Assembly: GCF_963675165.1 (NCBI RefSeq)
Contig: NC_087377.1
Coordinates: forward strand, 11,394,632-11,458,631
DNA from: Halichondria panicea
Taxonomy: Eukaryota; Porifera; Demospongiae; Suberitida; Halichondriidae
Direction: 5' to 3'
DNA length: 64,000 nt
The notes under the pieces were generated by a model that saw only the letters and a list, made by a program, of their open reading frames with translations, made no database searches and was not told where the DNA came from. Made by a program: the position numbers and the translations under genes. Each line of letters opens with the position of its first letter. The stretch's first letter is position 1. Shown here piece by piece: positions 23,028-34,291 of this stretch.

Positions 23028-23766
23028 TATTATGGAGGGTGATTAGTGCCAAAATGTTACTTTTTATTTGAACGGTGAATATTTAAATTTGGCCCTCAAG
23101 TTGTGTACCCAAATATCATTTATCACCACCCAGATATGCTTTTAATGCACAAAAATAGTTCCTTTAATAGACTAAATAGTATAATAATACCCAAATAATT
23201 ATCAATACCCAAAAATAATTATAGTACCCAAAATATACCCAAATTAATAATGTCAATCCCAAATGTAGTAGTAACCTAGCCTATGTCAGGATTTGTCTTT
23301 GCTGCAACTATAGTTGCAGCCCAATCAGATTGCAGCATTTCTACTGTGGTCTGTGTCACGTCCGGTTGCGCAACCTCAAGCAAGGTAAAATTGGTTAACA
23401 CCACTTCAGAATAATTAAATGATTATTCATATAAAGGGGGGACAGGTTTCAGCCCATCGAGCATTCGTTCTGCTGCAGAAAATCATGCAGCACCAATCAG
23501 ATTGTATAGTTCTTACGTAATGCATTCCTTGGCTTCCCAGCCTCTCCCCTTCTCTAGCTCTGCAGCAAGCTGAGCTCTGTGCCACAGACTGTGGTTAGAA
23601 GCGTGGCTAATATTAACTATATTCATAGTTAGTACGGGAACAGCAGAACGAATGCTAGATAGGGCTGAAACCCGTCCCCCCATTTTATGGCTGGGGACGG
23701 GCACGCCCATCTAGCTCGGGAGCTAATCTATCCATTTGATGCAACATTTGCGATAAGCCTCGATCC
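23028..23766. other. Interval containing a G-run-ended inverted repeat
   Basis: At 23431-23688 a unit starts ATAAAGGGGGGACAGGTTTC and ends GAAACCCGTCCCCCCATTTT, with a second inverted pair inside (GAGCATTCGTTCTGCTG against CAGCAGAACGAATGC). It is probably a MITE. No gene is supported in the rest. Confidence 0.5.
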
Positions 23767-24567
23767 TAGACTCGCCAGCCAGCCCTTCCTCGGGGTAAGG
23801 GACTGGTGGATTGCCTATCTGAGAGTTGTGCCGGTGGAATTTTAATGAGTTGCATGACATCATGTATGACATCATCATGTGGTTTGTAATGTCTGATATG
23901 CGTGGGTTGCAAATAGCTACACAATTACAAATAAGCTCCCCTTGCTTAGTTTGTTGCAGAGAAACCAAGAAACATTGAGACTGGTGGTAGAAGGCTACTG
24001 TCAAGCCCTTTCCATCCCCAGACTGGAAAGATTTTCTCCAATGTAAGACAAGTGGTGCAAATCAACTAAAGTCACTGGAGGATTTGTTTCAATTGCAGCT
24101 TGATTGATAAGCTCTGCTTGGTCGCTTAATCTTGCACTAGCACAGTCTTGCCCATCCATTATTTTGTTATTACCGTATAGCGCGAAATTTTCGAGGGGCT
24201 TAATTTTCGCGGATTTCGTGGGTTAGAATCCTACACGAAAATTAAGTCCACGAAAATTGAATTACCTGCTATAGCATGCATAGATTTAAAGGCGTGGCTT
24301 CCGGTAAGCAGTCATTCCGCGAACATTGTGCAACGAAATAGCTTTTAGAGGCTAATCCACGAAATATAAGTGCCTCGAAAATTTCGCGCTATACGGTATC
24401 ATGCATTCTACCACAAACAAATTAGCTAAGCATACTGTGGGCGTAAGAATGTCACATGACATTGATACTGCACCCTGATTGGTCATTACCAGATTCAGAT
24501 AACGGCACAACTCTCAGATAGGCAATCCACCAGTCCCTACCCCGAGGAAGGGCTGGCTGGCGAGCTA
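23767..24567. mobile_element. 801-bp TAG...CTA element with perfect 9-bp duplication, nested in a relative
   Basis: The left end reads TAGACTCGCCAGCCAGCCC and the right end complements it (GGCTGGCGAGCTA), with about 65 bp of inverted repeat. CCTCGATCC flanks it exactly at 23758-23766 and 24568-24576. Those flanks are themselves the start of a TAGCCTCGATCCCAGGC-type element, so one family member jumped into another. A further MITE (24173-24396) lies inside. No coding frame, so it is non-autonomous. Confidence 0.85.
24173..24396. repeat. MITE with CCGTATAGCG ends, TA duplication
   Basis: Inverted ends CCGTATAGCGCGAAATTTTC with flanking TA. The interior contains several self-complementary CGCGGATTTCG / AAATTTCGTG-type blocks. 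A relative is at 62890-63094. Confidence 0.8.
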
Positions 24568-25195
24568 CCTCGATCCCAGGCTGATCCGTCTCCAATTGAA
24601 CGCTAGGTCGCCTCCTCGGCCTGGTATTGATTGTATCTGGGCGTGACCGGAAACTGGTAAGTATCAAGAGGAATGCTTGTAAAATCTTCATTTCATCACA
24701 GTTGGCTAAAAATAATAATATTAATGACACTAGAAATTAATACTCTGTAGAGTGCACAGCAGTACTGCGTCTATAATAAATGCAGATGTTTAGAAGCGAA
24801 GATCTCAAACAGGAGCTTCCAGAAAGACTTAATAAATACTGCGTTGGATATGCCTGCTAGGCCTTCAGGTGGCATAACAAAGATTGTGTGTTCACAGTGC
24901 ATCAAGAGACAGTAGAATCCTGACGTCACTGGTCAGGATAGCAACCACAAGTGTTGAAAGAGCCATTCCATGTCAGTAGTTTTAGTGCAGGTAGTTCTAT
25001 AAGATCGGCCCCATGGGAAGGACACGAGTGGCACTGGGCATCCTCTTTCAATGTGTTCGCACCCATCAGCTAGGAGGAGTACGACAGGGGTTGGAGGGGA
25101 AGGTTCCATTTTGCTCCTGTATACAAATTAGTATGAACTTAAATTCACCATTCCACTATACATTTTATAACTCACAGTGATGGTCCACACAAAAC

Positions 25196-25244
25196 TAGCC
25201 TCGATCCCAGGCCGCACTTCCTTGAAGGCCGGTGAAGGAGGCTA
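25196..25244. repeat. 49-bp TAG...CTA mini-element
   Basis: Starts TAGCCTCGATCCCAGGCCGC and ends GGAGGCTA. The flanking 9-mers ACACAAAAC and ACACAACAC differ at one position, consistent with an aged 9-bp target duplication. Confidence 0.75.
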
Positions 25245-25372
25245 ACACAACACCAGTGCCAGTGCCGTAATGTCATATCTTGATACAGATACCAAGGATT
25301 GGACTATAGGCTATACAGTGGCGGATCCAGAGGAGGGTCCATGGAGTCCCTTGACCCCCCGTTTTGAAGTTA

Positions 25373-25896
25373 TGCACCTATCAATGTAAATCCCCACCCA
25401 CCCCCTCACGGGAGAGGGTGGGGATTTGTAAGTCATTTGCAAAATAACTTCCTACTTGGGGGCAGGGCTTTTGTCAATCCGTATATTCAAGGATACAAGA
25501 ATCAGTATACTACAATATGTGTTTCTTCTTTTTCTTTGTGACCTCCAATGCCACATGGACTATAGCAGGTATATAGAGCTAGTGTGTATACGCATATGCA
25601 TATGCTAGTCATTGTTCTTGGATATAGGCCCTAGTTTGTGCTTAATAGTATGGAGAAGAAGGTGGTTGTGTCTACTAGTGGTAGTATAGAAGTGCACATT
25701 GTGAACCATTCTTTTTATTAATACTTTTTATTAATATTGTTGAATCCCCTGTGTGGGGGGAGAGTCGTTTGTAGTGCTATGGACATGCATTTGTACAAAG
25801 AGGTGTTCCCTGGGGGAGTGTCTTTGTAACTCCCCTATTGACAAATCCCCACCCTATCCCGTGAGGGGGGGGTGGGGATTTGCATTGATAGGTGCA
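25373..25896. repeat. MITE with TGCACCTATCAATG ends, TTA duplication
   Basis: Inverted ends beginning TGCACCTATCAATGTAAATC continue into a C-rich block ending CTCACGG, then the complement. TTA flanks both sides. A three-base TTA duplication is typical of PIF/Harbinger-type elements. No coding frame. Confidence 0.75.
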
Positions 25897-26340
25897 TTAA
25901 TTAACCAGCTAGCTATTTATCAGTTTTTGTAGCTATTGTAATTTGATTCAATGATTGTACCTGTTGTTTTGATGTATCAAATGCCAAAGGAGTGTTCAGG
26001 TTAGCCTAGGCTAGCGCTAGCTAGTTGACTGTTCGTGGCAGCTAGCTCTATGCAAGTCTATTATGGAACTTCCCCTGGCTGAGTATGGGATTTTCCCTAG
26101 TCACGTGTGACCGGAAGTGGGCGTAACCCTAAAAATTCGCGCTGCGCGCGACTTTCACTAGGGATTGACTAAGTTCACCCAAGTTGATGAGGATCTAGTG
26201 GGTGGGTTGGCTCCACCCAACTAGTTTTTAATTACAAATATTATGCAAGGAATGACATCAGTATAAACAAAGGAGGCTCAGCTAGCTTGGTTCTTGCAGA
26301 GATAGAGTAATTACTTTACCTCTGGTTCTTGGTACATAGT

Positions 26341-27119
26341 CTAATAAGTTAAATCTACAGTTGATGTTGCTGACTGAAGCTCAGGAGCACTGTCCATTGA
26401 GGTGAGCAAGAGGTTAGAAGGGGTTACCCTATCAAAATGGCATTCCAAAGTATGAATGAGCTCTATGTGGTAGCCCTTTGGTTGTGAAAGCTGAAGGATC
26501 TTATTAAGTACTAAGTCTGAACATTTTTCTTGTTGATGAAAGTGCTCGTTTGGTCGATAGCAAATCCAATGGTAACGTTGGCTGTCTGGTTGCTTACAGA
26601 AAATGTAGATTTCTGTCTTCAACAAGTTAGCTGCTGCATAGATTTCAACTTGCGTACCCCAGTAGCCAATAGCTTCCATTTTCTTGCAGTGAGCCTCAAG
26701 GGTACCATCAAATACATATCTTTGAAATAAATGGCTGCTTTCTCGTGTGTGTCGGATAAGCATTTGTCGGACTGTATGGTGAAATTTGTCATGGCCCAAG
26801 ATCTCTTTGGAAAGTGCTCTAAACAGACAATTTCCATCAGCTTGAATGTAGTCAATTCTCCGTTGTTTTCCCAGCATATTCTGAAATAGTTTATATCCTT
26901 CTGTGTTCGGTGCAGGATTAATAATGCATCTTGTTTCGTGTATATGATCTGCTGTCTTTTCACTTCCCAACAGAGACAGTGAAAGCTGGCGTCTGTAACT
27001 CCGTACCATTACCTCATGTGTTGAGTAAAGCCCACCTGAACTTGGAACATATTGCGGAGGGACAGGAATATCTGCAAAATCTGCATTGGGTAGCTTCACA
27101 AATCCCGGGCAAGACCTGA
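26341..27119 (-). CDS. OTU-family cysteine protease domain of the Mutator-like element
   Basis: A 252-residue open frame, extended slightly upstream by a TTTCAG acceptor before the codons for SCPGFVKLPN. It carries the OTU signature: DYIQADGNCLFRAL with the catalytic cysteine near residue 91 and aspartate at 88, GYWGTQVEIYAAANLL in the middle, and a C-terminal CHFDRV with the probable catalytic histidine near residue 221. OTU domains cleave ubiquitin-type conjugates. The frame is intact and is the best preserved part of the element. It lies at the 3' end of the minus-strand gene string and may have been the C-terminal part of the transposon protein or a separate product. Protease capture by transposons is known (for example ULP1-like in plant MULEs). 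The role here is unknown. Confidence 0.8.
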
Positions 27120-27289
27120 AATAACCCTATTGAAGGTATATAAGAGTGCGACAACAGAATCAGTGCTATACGTACATCACAAAATTCCTTTTCTGATACT
27201 TTCCCCTTTTCTTGCACTTCAAGTTGTGGTGTTGAAGCTGCACCTGTATAAATAATTATTGTCTCTATGCGATTACAAATGTGGTATAT

Positions 27290-28100
27290 GATTATATGGT
27301 ACCCCCCCTTACCACTAAAATGGTGTATAGTCTTGAAATAACATTTGCCACATCAGCTTCTGCTTTTGCAGTACGAATGCACTTGCGTTTGATGCAGCAC
27401 TGTTTCTTAATTCCTGCATGGTCCACCATTCTTAGGCTTGTCCAAACAAAACTTACATTGATTGCAGTCTGTACTAATGCATCCTGGACACTGTTCACAC
27501 CGTCTTTGCCTCTTCCGACCTGCCATATAAAGTGTAAAGTTGTGTGGTGTAAAGTAGTCAGGTGTACTTTTTGAATCACTATGAATGGTTTGTGTTTTAC
27601 TGGATAGTTGTTCTGGCACTTGCTTTGTCTTTACCCTCTGCATGAACTCATTTCGTGACTCTGACACTTCTTGTGCAATCTTAAAGTATATGACACACAT
27701 ATATAATTATGGCCTTGTAAAATAATTATAATAGTCCTCACCTTTTTGTACCTTAGTGCTTTGTTCCCTACACGGCTTTTAAAATGCCAGTCCTTTTTTT
27801 TGTGGTGGGTCTTTGAATGCACGGATAGAGAGGAATATTTAAGGGATTTTTGGTGCAGTTTTTTGGTGCAGTTTCTTGTACTTTTGTGATATCTTCTTTG
27901 CTGAATGGGTAACGAGGGCAGGTCTTAAAAGTAAACCTCCTTCATGTGGCAACATTCCTCTGAACTTAGCCTCCACATCTTTAAGCATTTGATCAAGGTG
28001 CCGTAGCTTTGTGCTGTCAGTGCAGCTGTATGACAGAGACTCTACCACTTTTAGTGTAGTCAGAACTTGTTGTCGTGTTTTTTGAGTAGAAACAGAATGC
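27290..28100 (-). pseudogene. CXXC zinc-finger segment of the Mutator-like element
   Basis: Reading the minus strand from about 27530, RKRQRRCEQCPGC then DCNQCKFCLDKPKNGG matches the CXXC zinc finger that binds unmethylated CpG DNA in DNMT1, MBD1 and KMT2-type proteins. Its last cysteines (QCCIKRKC) follow in another frame after a one-base shift near 27420. Upstream on the same strand (28048-27839) is a charged, helical segment without a recognised domain. This is an unusual DNA-binding module for a transposon and could have guided targeting, which is inference. The frameshift marks this copy as broken. Confidence 0.65.
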
Positions 28101-28152
28101 TATATATAATATAAGCATGAAGTATATAATTATACATATACATGATTTGTAG

Positions 28153-30834
28153 TTAAATCAAAATACTCACCTCATGTTGGGGAATGTCATCTGTAATCGT
28201 TTTTTCTTCTTCACTCAGGTAAGCAGATGCAATGCTAACTGGAGCGTCACTATTGGATAGAGGAGCTGAGTCAGCAGTAATATATTCATTCTTAAGGTAG
28301 TCCTTTGGTAAGCTCATCCATCCCCAGTTTGGAAATTTTTCAAACACTGCAAAAAAGTGTTTGCAAGGTATGTGCCAGCGTGTCCAATCTTTGCAAGAGC
28401 ACTGTGGCATGTTTTCGTCGTTTGTGAACTCAAGTGTATGTTGCTTTCCCGAGGTAGTCTTAACTGTGAATTGACCTTTCGTACCATTTTGTTCAATTGA
28501 CGCTTTAGGGAATTTTTCAGCTTTTCTGATTCGGGTCAAACAGTGCAGAATTACTGACCTAGGCCGGCCTCTCAAATACTCAGGAACAAACTCGTTGTAT
28601 GATCTGTACGAATCTGACATAGCAAAGTTGTCTTTCTGATACTTCTGTAGCATGCATGCTGGGCAAAAACTCTTCTACCAAAATTGTTACTAGATGTGAT
28701 AGCGTTGTATTTTTTCCCTTTGGTAAATAGTTGTATTTCAATGTTTTGTTCATTAATTGCTTCAACCCCATTGTTGGTGTTTACAGCGGCATGGTAACAA
28801 TCATCCCTATAAACTCTGGCCCATAGCTGTAATGGGATCAAAAGTACAGTCACATCATAATAATCATAATACAACCGTTTTTATTTTCTCGTACCACTCA
28901 GAATAATTATATGCAATAATTATTATGTGACAGACGTACAATATTACAGTGGAACCCCTCTATAACGGACACCTTTGGGGAACAATGTTTTGGCCTTTAT
29001 ACAGAGGTGGCCTTTGTTGAGAGGTTGTTTTACACAAACTGTTCATTTGGGACCTGGGTGCCTGGCCGTTATATAGCAACTGGCCTTTATTCAGAGGTGG
29101 TTGTTAAAGGAGGTTCCACTGTAGACGATGCTTACCTTTGGGATACTTAACCATTTTGTATTGAGCCAATCCCTCATGGTGTTTCCAGATGTTGGATGGT
29201 CATCTATCGCTTTTTGATAGTAGAATTCTGAGGGTAACCCTGACACGTTTTCAGTTGGTGGAGCATTAGCACATTCCCTTAACATAGATAGAAGACATTC
29301 CTTTTCATCATTACTGAGACTATGTTTGTGATTATTTGTCCACCTCTCCCATGCTTGTTCGCGATGAAAATCACATAAATATATTTGTACACCTGGAAAG
29401 GTCTGTTTAAGAGCCAGAAGTTCAGCCTCCAAATAATCGGTCATGAAAAATTTGGGGTTCCACTTAGGATTCCATTTATGTAACAGTTGTAAGGCCTCAG
29501 ATACATGTTGAGCCGTTTCAGACTGAGTAATAAACTCACCAACCACACTGTACCCTACATTCGTTTTGACACAAATAAAAAATAAGGCCAAGTCGTAACG
29601 TGTGGTTTTATACGTTGCATCTTTATATTGTTCCCATAACGTTCCAGTAACTTTTTGCCATTGTGTTTGGTGTACATACAGGAAACTTTGAGAGCATTGC
29701 TTGTGAGATCCTAAAACCTCACACCAGTCATCATCACCTCCAGAGTTTCCTTGAAACCCTTTGGTTAATGTGTCTTCCTTTTTGTTTTCCTCTTTAGGTA
29801 CTTCTTCTGATGATTGATGGTGCGTTTCAGAATCTTCAGACGAGATGTAAGGGCGAAAGAAAAAGGTACTTTCCCTGTCATGTTCTTCCCATTCTTTAAT
29901 TTTGAGTCTCAAGTTTTCTTGATCAAATTTTGAGAGCTCTAGTGCTCTCTTTGCTCGATACACATGATTTTTGATATCAACATTGTTAGGATAAAATGCT
30001 CTGTCATGGGCTTGTGGTTTGAATCCAAGCTCTCTACTAATTTGGTTGTCTGTGTAGTACTTCAAGAGCTTTTTTACCTCGTGTACATCAGTAATATTAG
30101 CTGACACTAGCTTTGAAATTTTTGATAGTAGCAAGGGGTGTACTTTCTGTGCAAATGCAATATCTGCTCCAATCAGGTGGCTGCTGTGTGCTTCATTCGT
30201 AGGAAGCGATACGAAGTATTTTGTTTGTTTTTTCGGGGTACCTGTAGCCAATTCATTCCTTAATTTTCCCAATTTACCTTCACGTAGTAGCCGTAACTTC
30301 CATGGACTGAGCCCTTCTTTTTCCTGCTTTGTGATCTGATAGTCGGGATACAGTGTATATTTAATAGTTTGAATGTGTGCACAACACCCAATTTTTCTTG
30401 TGCCTTGTAGTCGTAGCCGAGCATGTTTGCACTCTTTCTTTCGAAAGTAGTGTTGACCATATTGGCAATCTAAAGTTGTTGTTTGTCAACAGAAAAAGGC
30501 GTATCTTTAAAGTTGACTGCATTTTTCTTCTCCCAGAAAATCTTCGCCGCCTGACTGCTACAAGCAGGGACCTCCTGCAGAGTGAAAGACTCTTACATTA
30601 ATTATACTACTCTGTTTATTGTCTCAAGTTTGTTTATTGTATTATTACCTTATTTTCCTTTTCTTGTGTTTTTTGAGCAGTGCTAGTGGACCGTCGAATA
30701 CCAAATGTTGATACTGTGTATGCTTGGTGCTGCTGTCTCAACACGTCCAAGACTGTGTCATCAACGTAACCTTCATAGTATAGGCCAACTCTCCTCAGGT
30801 TGTGTTCTCCAACCCACTGTGGTGCTGCATCCAT
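28153..30834 (-). pseudogene. MULE-type transposase with SWIM zinc finger, frameshifted
   Basis: From 5' to 3' on the minus strand: an exon at 30834-30634 (MDAAPQWVGEHNLRR...). A cysteine-containing FLYWCH/FAR1-like segment follows (CKHARLRLQGTRKIGC, LYPDYQI), which needs a frame change near 30480. Next is the long frame to 29091 with the MULE core: DLALFFICVKTNVGY, PKFFMTDYLEAELLALKQ and QIYLCDFHREQAWERW. Finally comes a SWIM zinc finger at 28480-28330 (CSCKDWTRWHIPCKHFFAVF). More frame changes lie near 28745 and 28655. A TA-flanked MITE (28947-29121) sits between the core and SWIM parts. The order transposase core then SWIM is standard for Mutator/FAR1 proteins. Inactive copy. Confidence 0.75.
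28947..29121. repeat. MITE with CAGTGGA ends inside the MULE gene
   Basis: Same family as 764-943: starts CAGTGGAACCCC, ends GGTTCCACTG, flanked by TA. It lies between the transposase core and SWIM segments, so it either interrupts the gene or sits in an intron. Confidence 0.8.
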
Positions 30835-31039
30835 AGCTAGCTAGCATGCAGTAATGATAGATCTACACGTACACACGTGTACCATGTGCATTTATTAAAT
30901 CAAGTTTCCCTCGCAAATACCGCGGTAAATGACATTAGGATCACGTGCTCCTCATCAACTTAGGTGAACTTAGTCTATCCCACTTTCACTACTCGCGCTG
31001 CTGGAACCCCCCCTTTCATTTTTCCTGGATCCGCCACTG

Positions 31040-32325
31040 CTATAGTGTACAATTTCCAATGATGAAAGGGTATTATCGCTCACCTTGACAATACATCCCA
31101 GGCCCAGCCACTTGTGGACACCCCTGAGCATAGTATATACAAGATATCGATGGCCAGAGTCTGAGGATAGACTCTACCAAGTGTATTTGGCAATCAATGG
31201 TCTAATCAAGCGCTTGTATTAAATTGTGTAGTCAATCAAAGGTAGCCAACTGATAGCAGAAACTTGAGAACCTAGGTCTGTTCTTTCACAAGAGTGATGC
31301 TCCTTCTTCCTTCGCACAAGACAGCTCCTCACACTCTAGCTAAGCCTATATCTATGACAAACTAAACTTGCAAAGAATAGACCTCCTATGACACGGAGTT
31401 CTTTGTGATTTAACGGTGATTTTACGGAGTAAGTATGCTTACATACACTATTAGTGTTTCTATTCGCTCCACCTTGCTCAGGTATTCGCTCTTTTCGAGC
31501 GAATATCTGAGCAACCACAGCACATGCCCAGATACACGCCCAGATACAATCAATAACAGGCCGAGGAAGCGACCTAGCGTTCAATTGGAGACGAATCGAG
31601 GCTACATTTGCGATAGACCAGTGGGTGCAGTCTTGTCTAGTGATGACTTTTGTCAGTAATTTTCCATGACACTGATGTAGAACCATAGCAATCTATCTAG
31701 ACGTATCATGTATGTCTATGCAATTCTTATGGATCATGTAATCAATCATGTAATCATCAGTAAAGAAGGTGAGAAGTAATAAATTCAGTTGATAAATGAT
31801 ACACATGCAGGCTACAATATACATGTCTACGTTGTTCTACCAGAGATTATCTCTGTTTCTACTATAGATTTTAGTTCTATACATTAGTAATATGTACATG
31901 CAGCATCTGAGATCTTGAGTGAAAATTTAGTTTAGTGTACGAGTGTCTGATGATTTTGATAAAATTAATTGGCTTCCTTCCAGTTTTGTAGCATCTTGCA
32001 GTATATACATGTTCCTGTGGCGAACCATCCTTTGCATGCAGATAAAACAAGTGGTGCTCTTTGGACATTGCACATACAATGTGCTTAAACCTTCCCAACC
32101 ACACAAAAGTCTGCTCTCCAGCTTGGGTGTTTGCAGCTGGAAATTTTTCTTTAAGAATTTTGGGGGGATACTTTTCTTTGCACTCTGGGTTGACATGATT
32201 GGGCAGGTGAAAAGAATCGATGATCTTGTAACTACGCTTCGTTCACCGGAGGTGGTAAGGGGAAAGTATTTTTGCCACATTTAATCGTGAACATTGCATG
32301 CACATGCATATTGTCATACAAGATA
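31040..32325. other. Interval without a supported gene
   Basis: At about 31527-31608 is an inverted relative of the sequence at about 24575-24650 (shared CGTTCAATTGGAGAC and CCTAGCG), ending CGAATCGAGGCTA, so it is a fragment of the TAGCCTCGA-type family. A minus-strand open frame at 31927-32280 looks moderately coding-like but shows no domain and shifts frame near 31980. Confidence 0.4.
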
Positions 32326-33030
32326 CAGTAGTCTAGACTCTCGCTATTCCGGCTCCCTGAAGTACGGCCACCTCGATATACCGGCCATTTGGCTTGGCAC
32401 GGAATGCTAGCTATATGTTTACTGCACAAAACTCACCCTGAAGTACGGCCACTCGCTATTCCGGTTACCGGCCAGTGCTGGCTGTCCCAAACAGGGTTTT
32501 CAATGTAATTTTATACGTGTATTACGGCCGGATATGACGTTTTGGGTGTGGTTTAGCAAATAAAATTGCTTAAATAGGGAACATCATTATCCTACATTAT
32601 CCTCGAGACAAGAACCGCAAAAAGTAGTCATTAGATTCGAGGTAAGGTCGTTTTTAAGCCGCGGCTATTTCCTGAGCTGCAGCCACCTCGCTATTCCGGC
32701 CAAGCTGCATGGTCCCAAGGGTGACCAGATTAAGTAGACTCTCGTTAATCCGGTCACCCTTGGGACCATGCAGCTTGGCCGGAATAGCGAGGTGGCTGCA
32801 GCTCAGGAAATAGCCGCGACTTAAAAACGACCTTACCTCGAATCTAATGACTTTACATTGAAAACCCTGTTTGGGACAGCCAGCACTGGCCGGTAAACGG
32901 AATAGCGAGTGGCCGTACTTCAGGGTGAGTTTTGTGCAGTAAACATATAGCTAGCATTCCGTGCCAAGCCAAATGGCCGGTATATCGAGGTGGCCGTACT
33001 TCAGGGAGCCGGAATAGCGAGAGTCTACTG
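32326..33030. repeat. Palindromic double copy of the CAGTAGACTC MITE
   Basis: The first half (to about 32735) reads like 22654-23027. The second half (about 32735-33030) is its inverted copy, so the whole 705-bp unit folds on itself. Outer ends are CAGTAG and CTACTG with flanking TA. The internal junction retains a GTAGACTCTCGTTAATCCGG end. Confidence 0.8.
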
Positions 33031-33059
33031 TACTATCAAAAGCTGAGTAAGGCAATACT

Positions 33060-34169
33060 AACATTTTTGGATGTTTTTTAGATGCCAGCAAAGCTTTTGC
33101 TAGAGTTAACCATACTACATGTACCCTGTTTAAGATGCTTATTGATAGGAACATTCCTCCCACAGTACTGCGATTTCTCTTCTCATGGTACAGGGACCAA
33201 GAACTAGTTGTTCGCTGGAATGCAGATATTTCAGCATCTTTTAATGTTTCGAATGGTGTACGTCAGGGTACATGACGTGGTGTTCTCTCTCCAATCCTTT
33301 TCACGGTTTATATTGACGAGCTCCTGCAAAGACTATCTCGACTTGGAATTGGTTACCAACTTGGTGGGCACTCTGTCTGTGCACTTGGTTATGCTGACGA
33401 TATAGCCCTTCTGGCCCCCTCACCATCTGCCATGCGTATCTTATTGAAAGAATGTGAAGCATTTGCCTCTGAATTCGATATAACTTTTAATGCCAGCAAA
33501 ACTCAGCTTATTTGTTTCAGCAATCGTTCGATGACACTACCTAACGGAGTTTTCAGGTTCAATGGAGTTGCTCTTCAGTTTACAGACATAGTGACCCACC
33601 TTGGCCACACCCTTCATCGCAAGTTGGATGACGAAGTTGATATTGCACAAGTAACTTCCGTTATGTGCAGGAAAGCTAACTACCTGCTCCATACATTTAG
33701 TGGGTGTGATATGAGAGTGAAAACTAAGCTAATTGTGACCCACTGCCTTTCACTATATGGTTGTGTTTTGTGGAGACTTGACAGTAAGAAAATTCGTGCT
33801 CTTGAAACCGCTTTTAACAATATTTTGAGGAAAATTTGGAGATTGCCTCGTCAATGTCACACAAGAATTCTCCACTGTGTTGCTGGAGTTCAGAGTTTGT
33901 TTAATAGAATACCAGATATTTTTTCGAACTTCATGTCACGTGCTTTAGCATCTAAATCCACCCTCATTAGATCAGTTTTCTCATGGGCGTCTAGCCATGC
34001 ATTCACAGCAGTCGGGGCTAACAACCTGATCAAAAGGAATTTTATTAAAGTTTATAGCAGTGACGACATGGTTTGTGCGGACTTTGTTCGGGATGTCAGG
34101 CTAGGCCGCATTTCATTCAACTCGCGTGAAGATACATCAATGATAATTAACTCTATCTGCTGCAATTGA
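33060..34169 (+). pseudogene. 5'-truncated non-LTR (LINE) reverse transcriptase
   Basis: The reading starts at DASKAFARVNH (fingers/palm), continues through NGVRQG, has an in-frame stop near 33270 before GVLSPILFTVYIDELL, then LGYADDIALLAPS, which is the catalytic YADD box. It finishes with the C-terminal part (FSNRSMTLPNG ... YGCVLWRLDS ... ILRKIWRLP) to a stop at 34169. There is no endonuclease domain, so the copy is 5'-truncated as is usual for LINEs. The 3' end is followed by an ATT microsatellite (34262-34291). The YADD box with SKTQLICFS resembles Jockey/CR1-type elements; the clade is uncertain. Confidence 0.85.
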
Positions 34170-34261
34170 CTTTAAGTTGGACTAACTATCTTGCACTATA
34201 GTTCTATACTATTACTATATACATGTAATATAATATGTACACCTATTCCTGGTGTGTTCAA

Positions 34262-34291
34262 TGATAATTATTATTATTATTATTATTATAT
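34262..34291. repeat. (ATT)n microsatellite
   Basis: About ten ATT units directly between the LINE 3' region and the transposase relic. It could be the LINE tail. Confidence 0.8.

Larger units (their letters stand above)
25316..31039. mobile_element. Mutator-like element with CAGTGGCGGATCCAG ends
   Basis: The ends are CAGTGGCGGATCCAG and its complement, with CTATA on both sides (25311-25315, 31040-31044). A second inverted block (GACTAAGTTCACC, AAGTTGATGAGGA) lies at about 26168-26190 and 30950-30980. Inside, all on the minus strand, are MULE-type transposase with SWIM, CXXC zinc finger and OTU protease sequences. A 524-bp MITE (25373-25896) and a 175-bp MITE (28947-29121) have inserted into it. 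Several frameshifts show it is inactive. Mutator elements usually have 9-11-bp duplications, so the 5-bp flank match may be partial, or the outer ends may belong to another element. Confidence 0.65.

Noticed and set aside
31927-32280. 117-codon minus-strand frame that looks moderately coding-like
   Set aside because: No recognised domain or splice partners, and the continuation needs a frame change. It could be a fragment of an unknown repeat.
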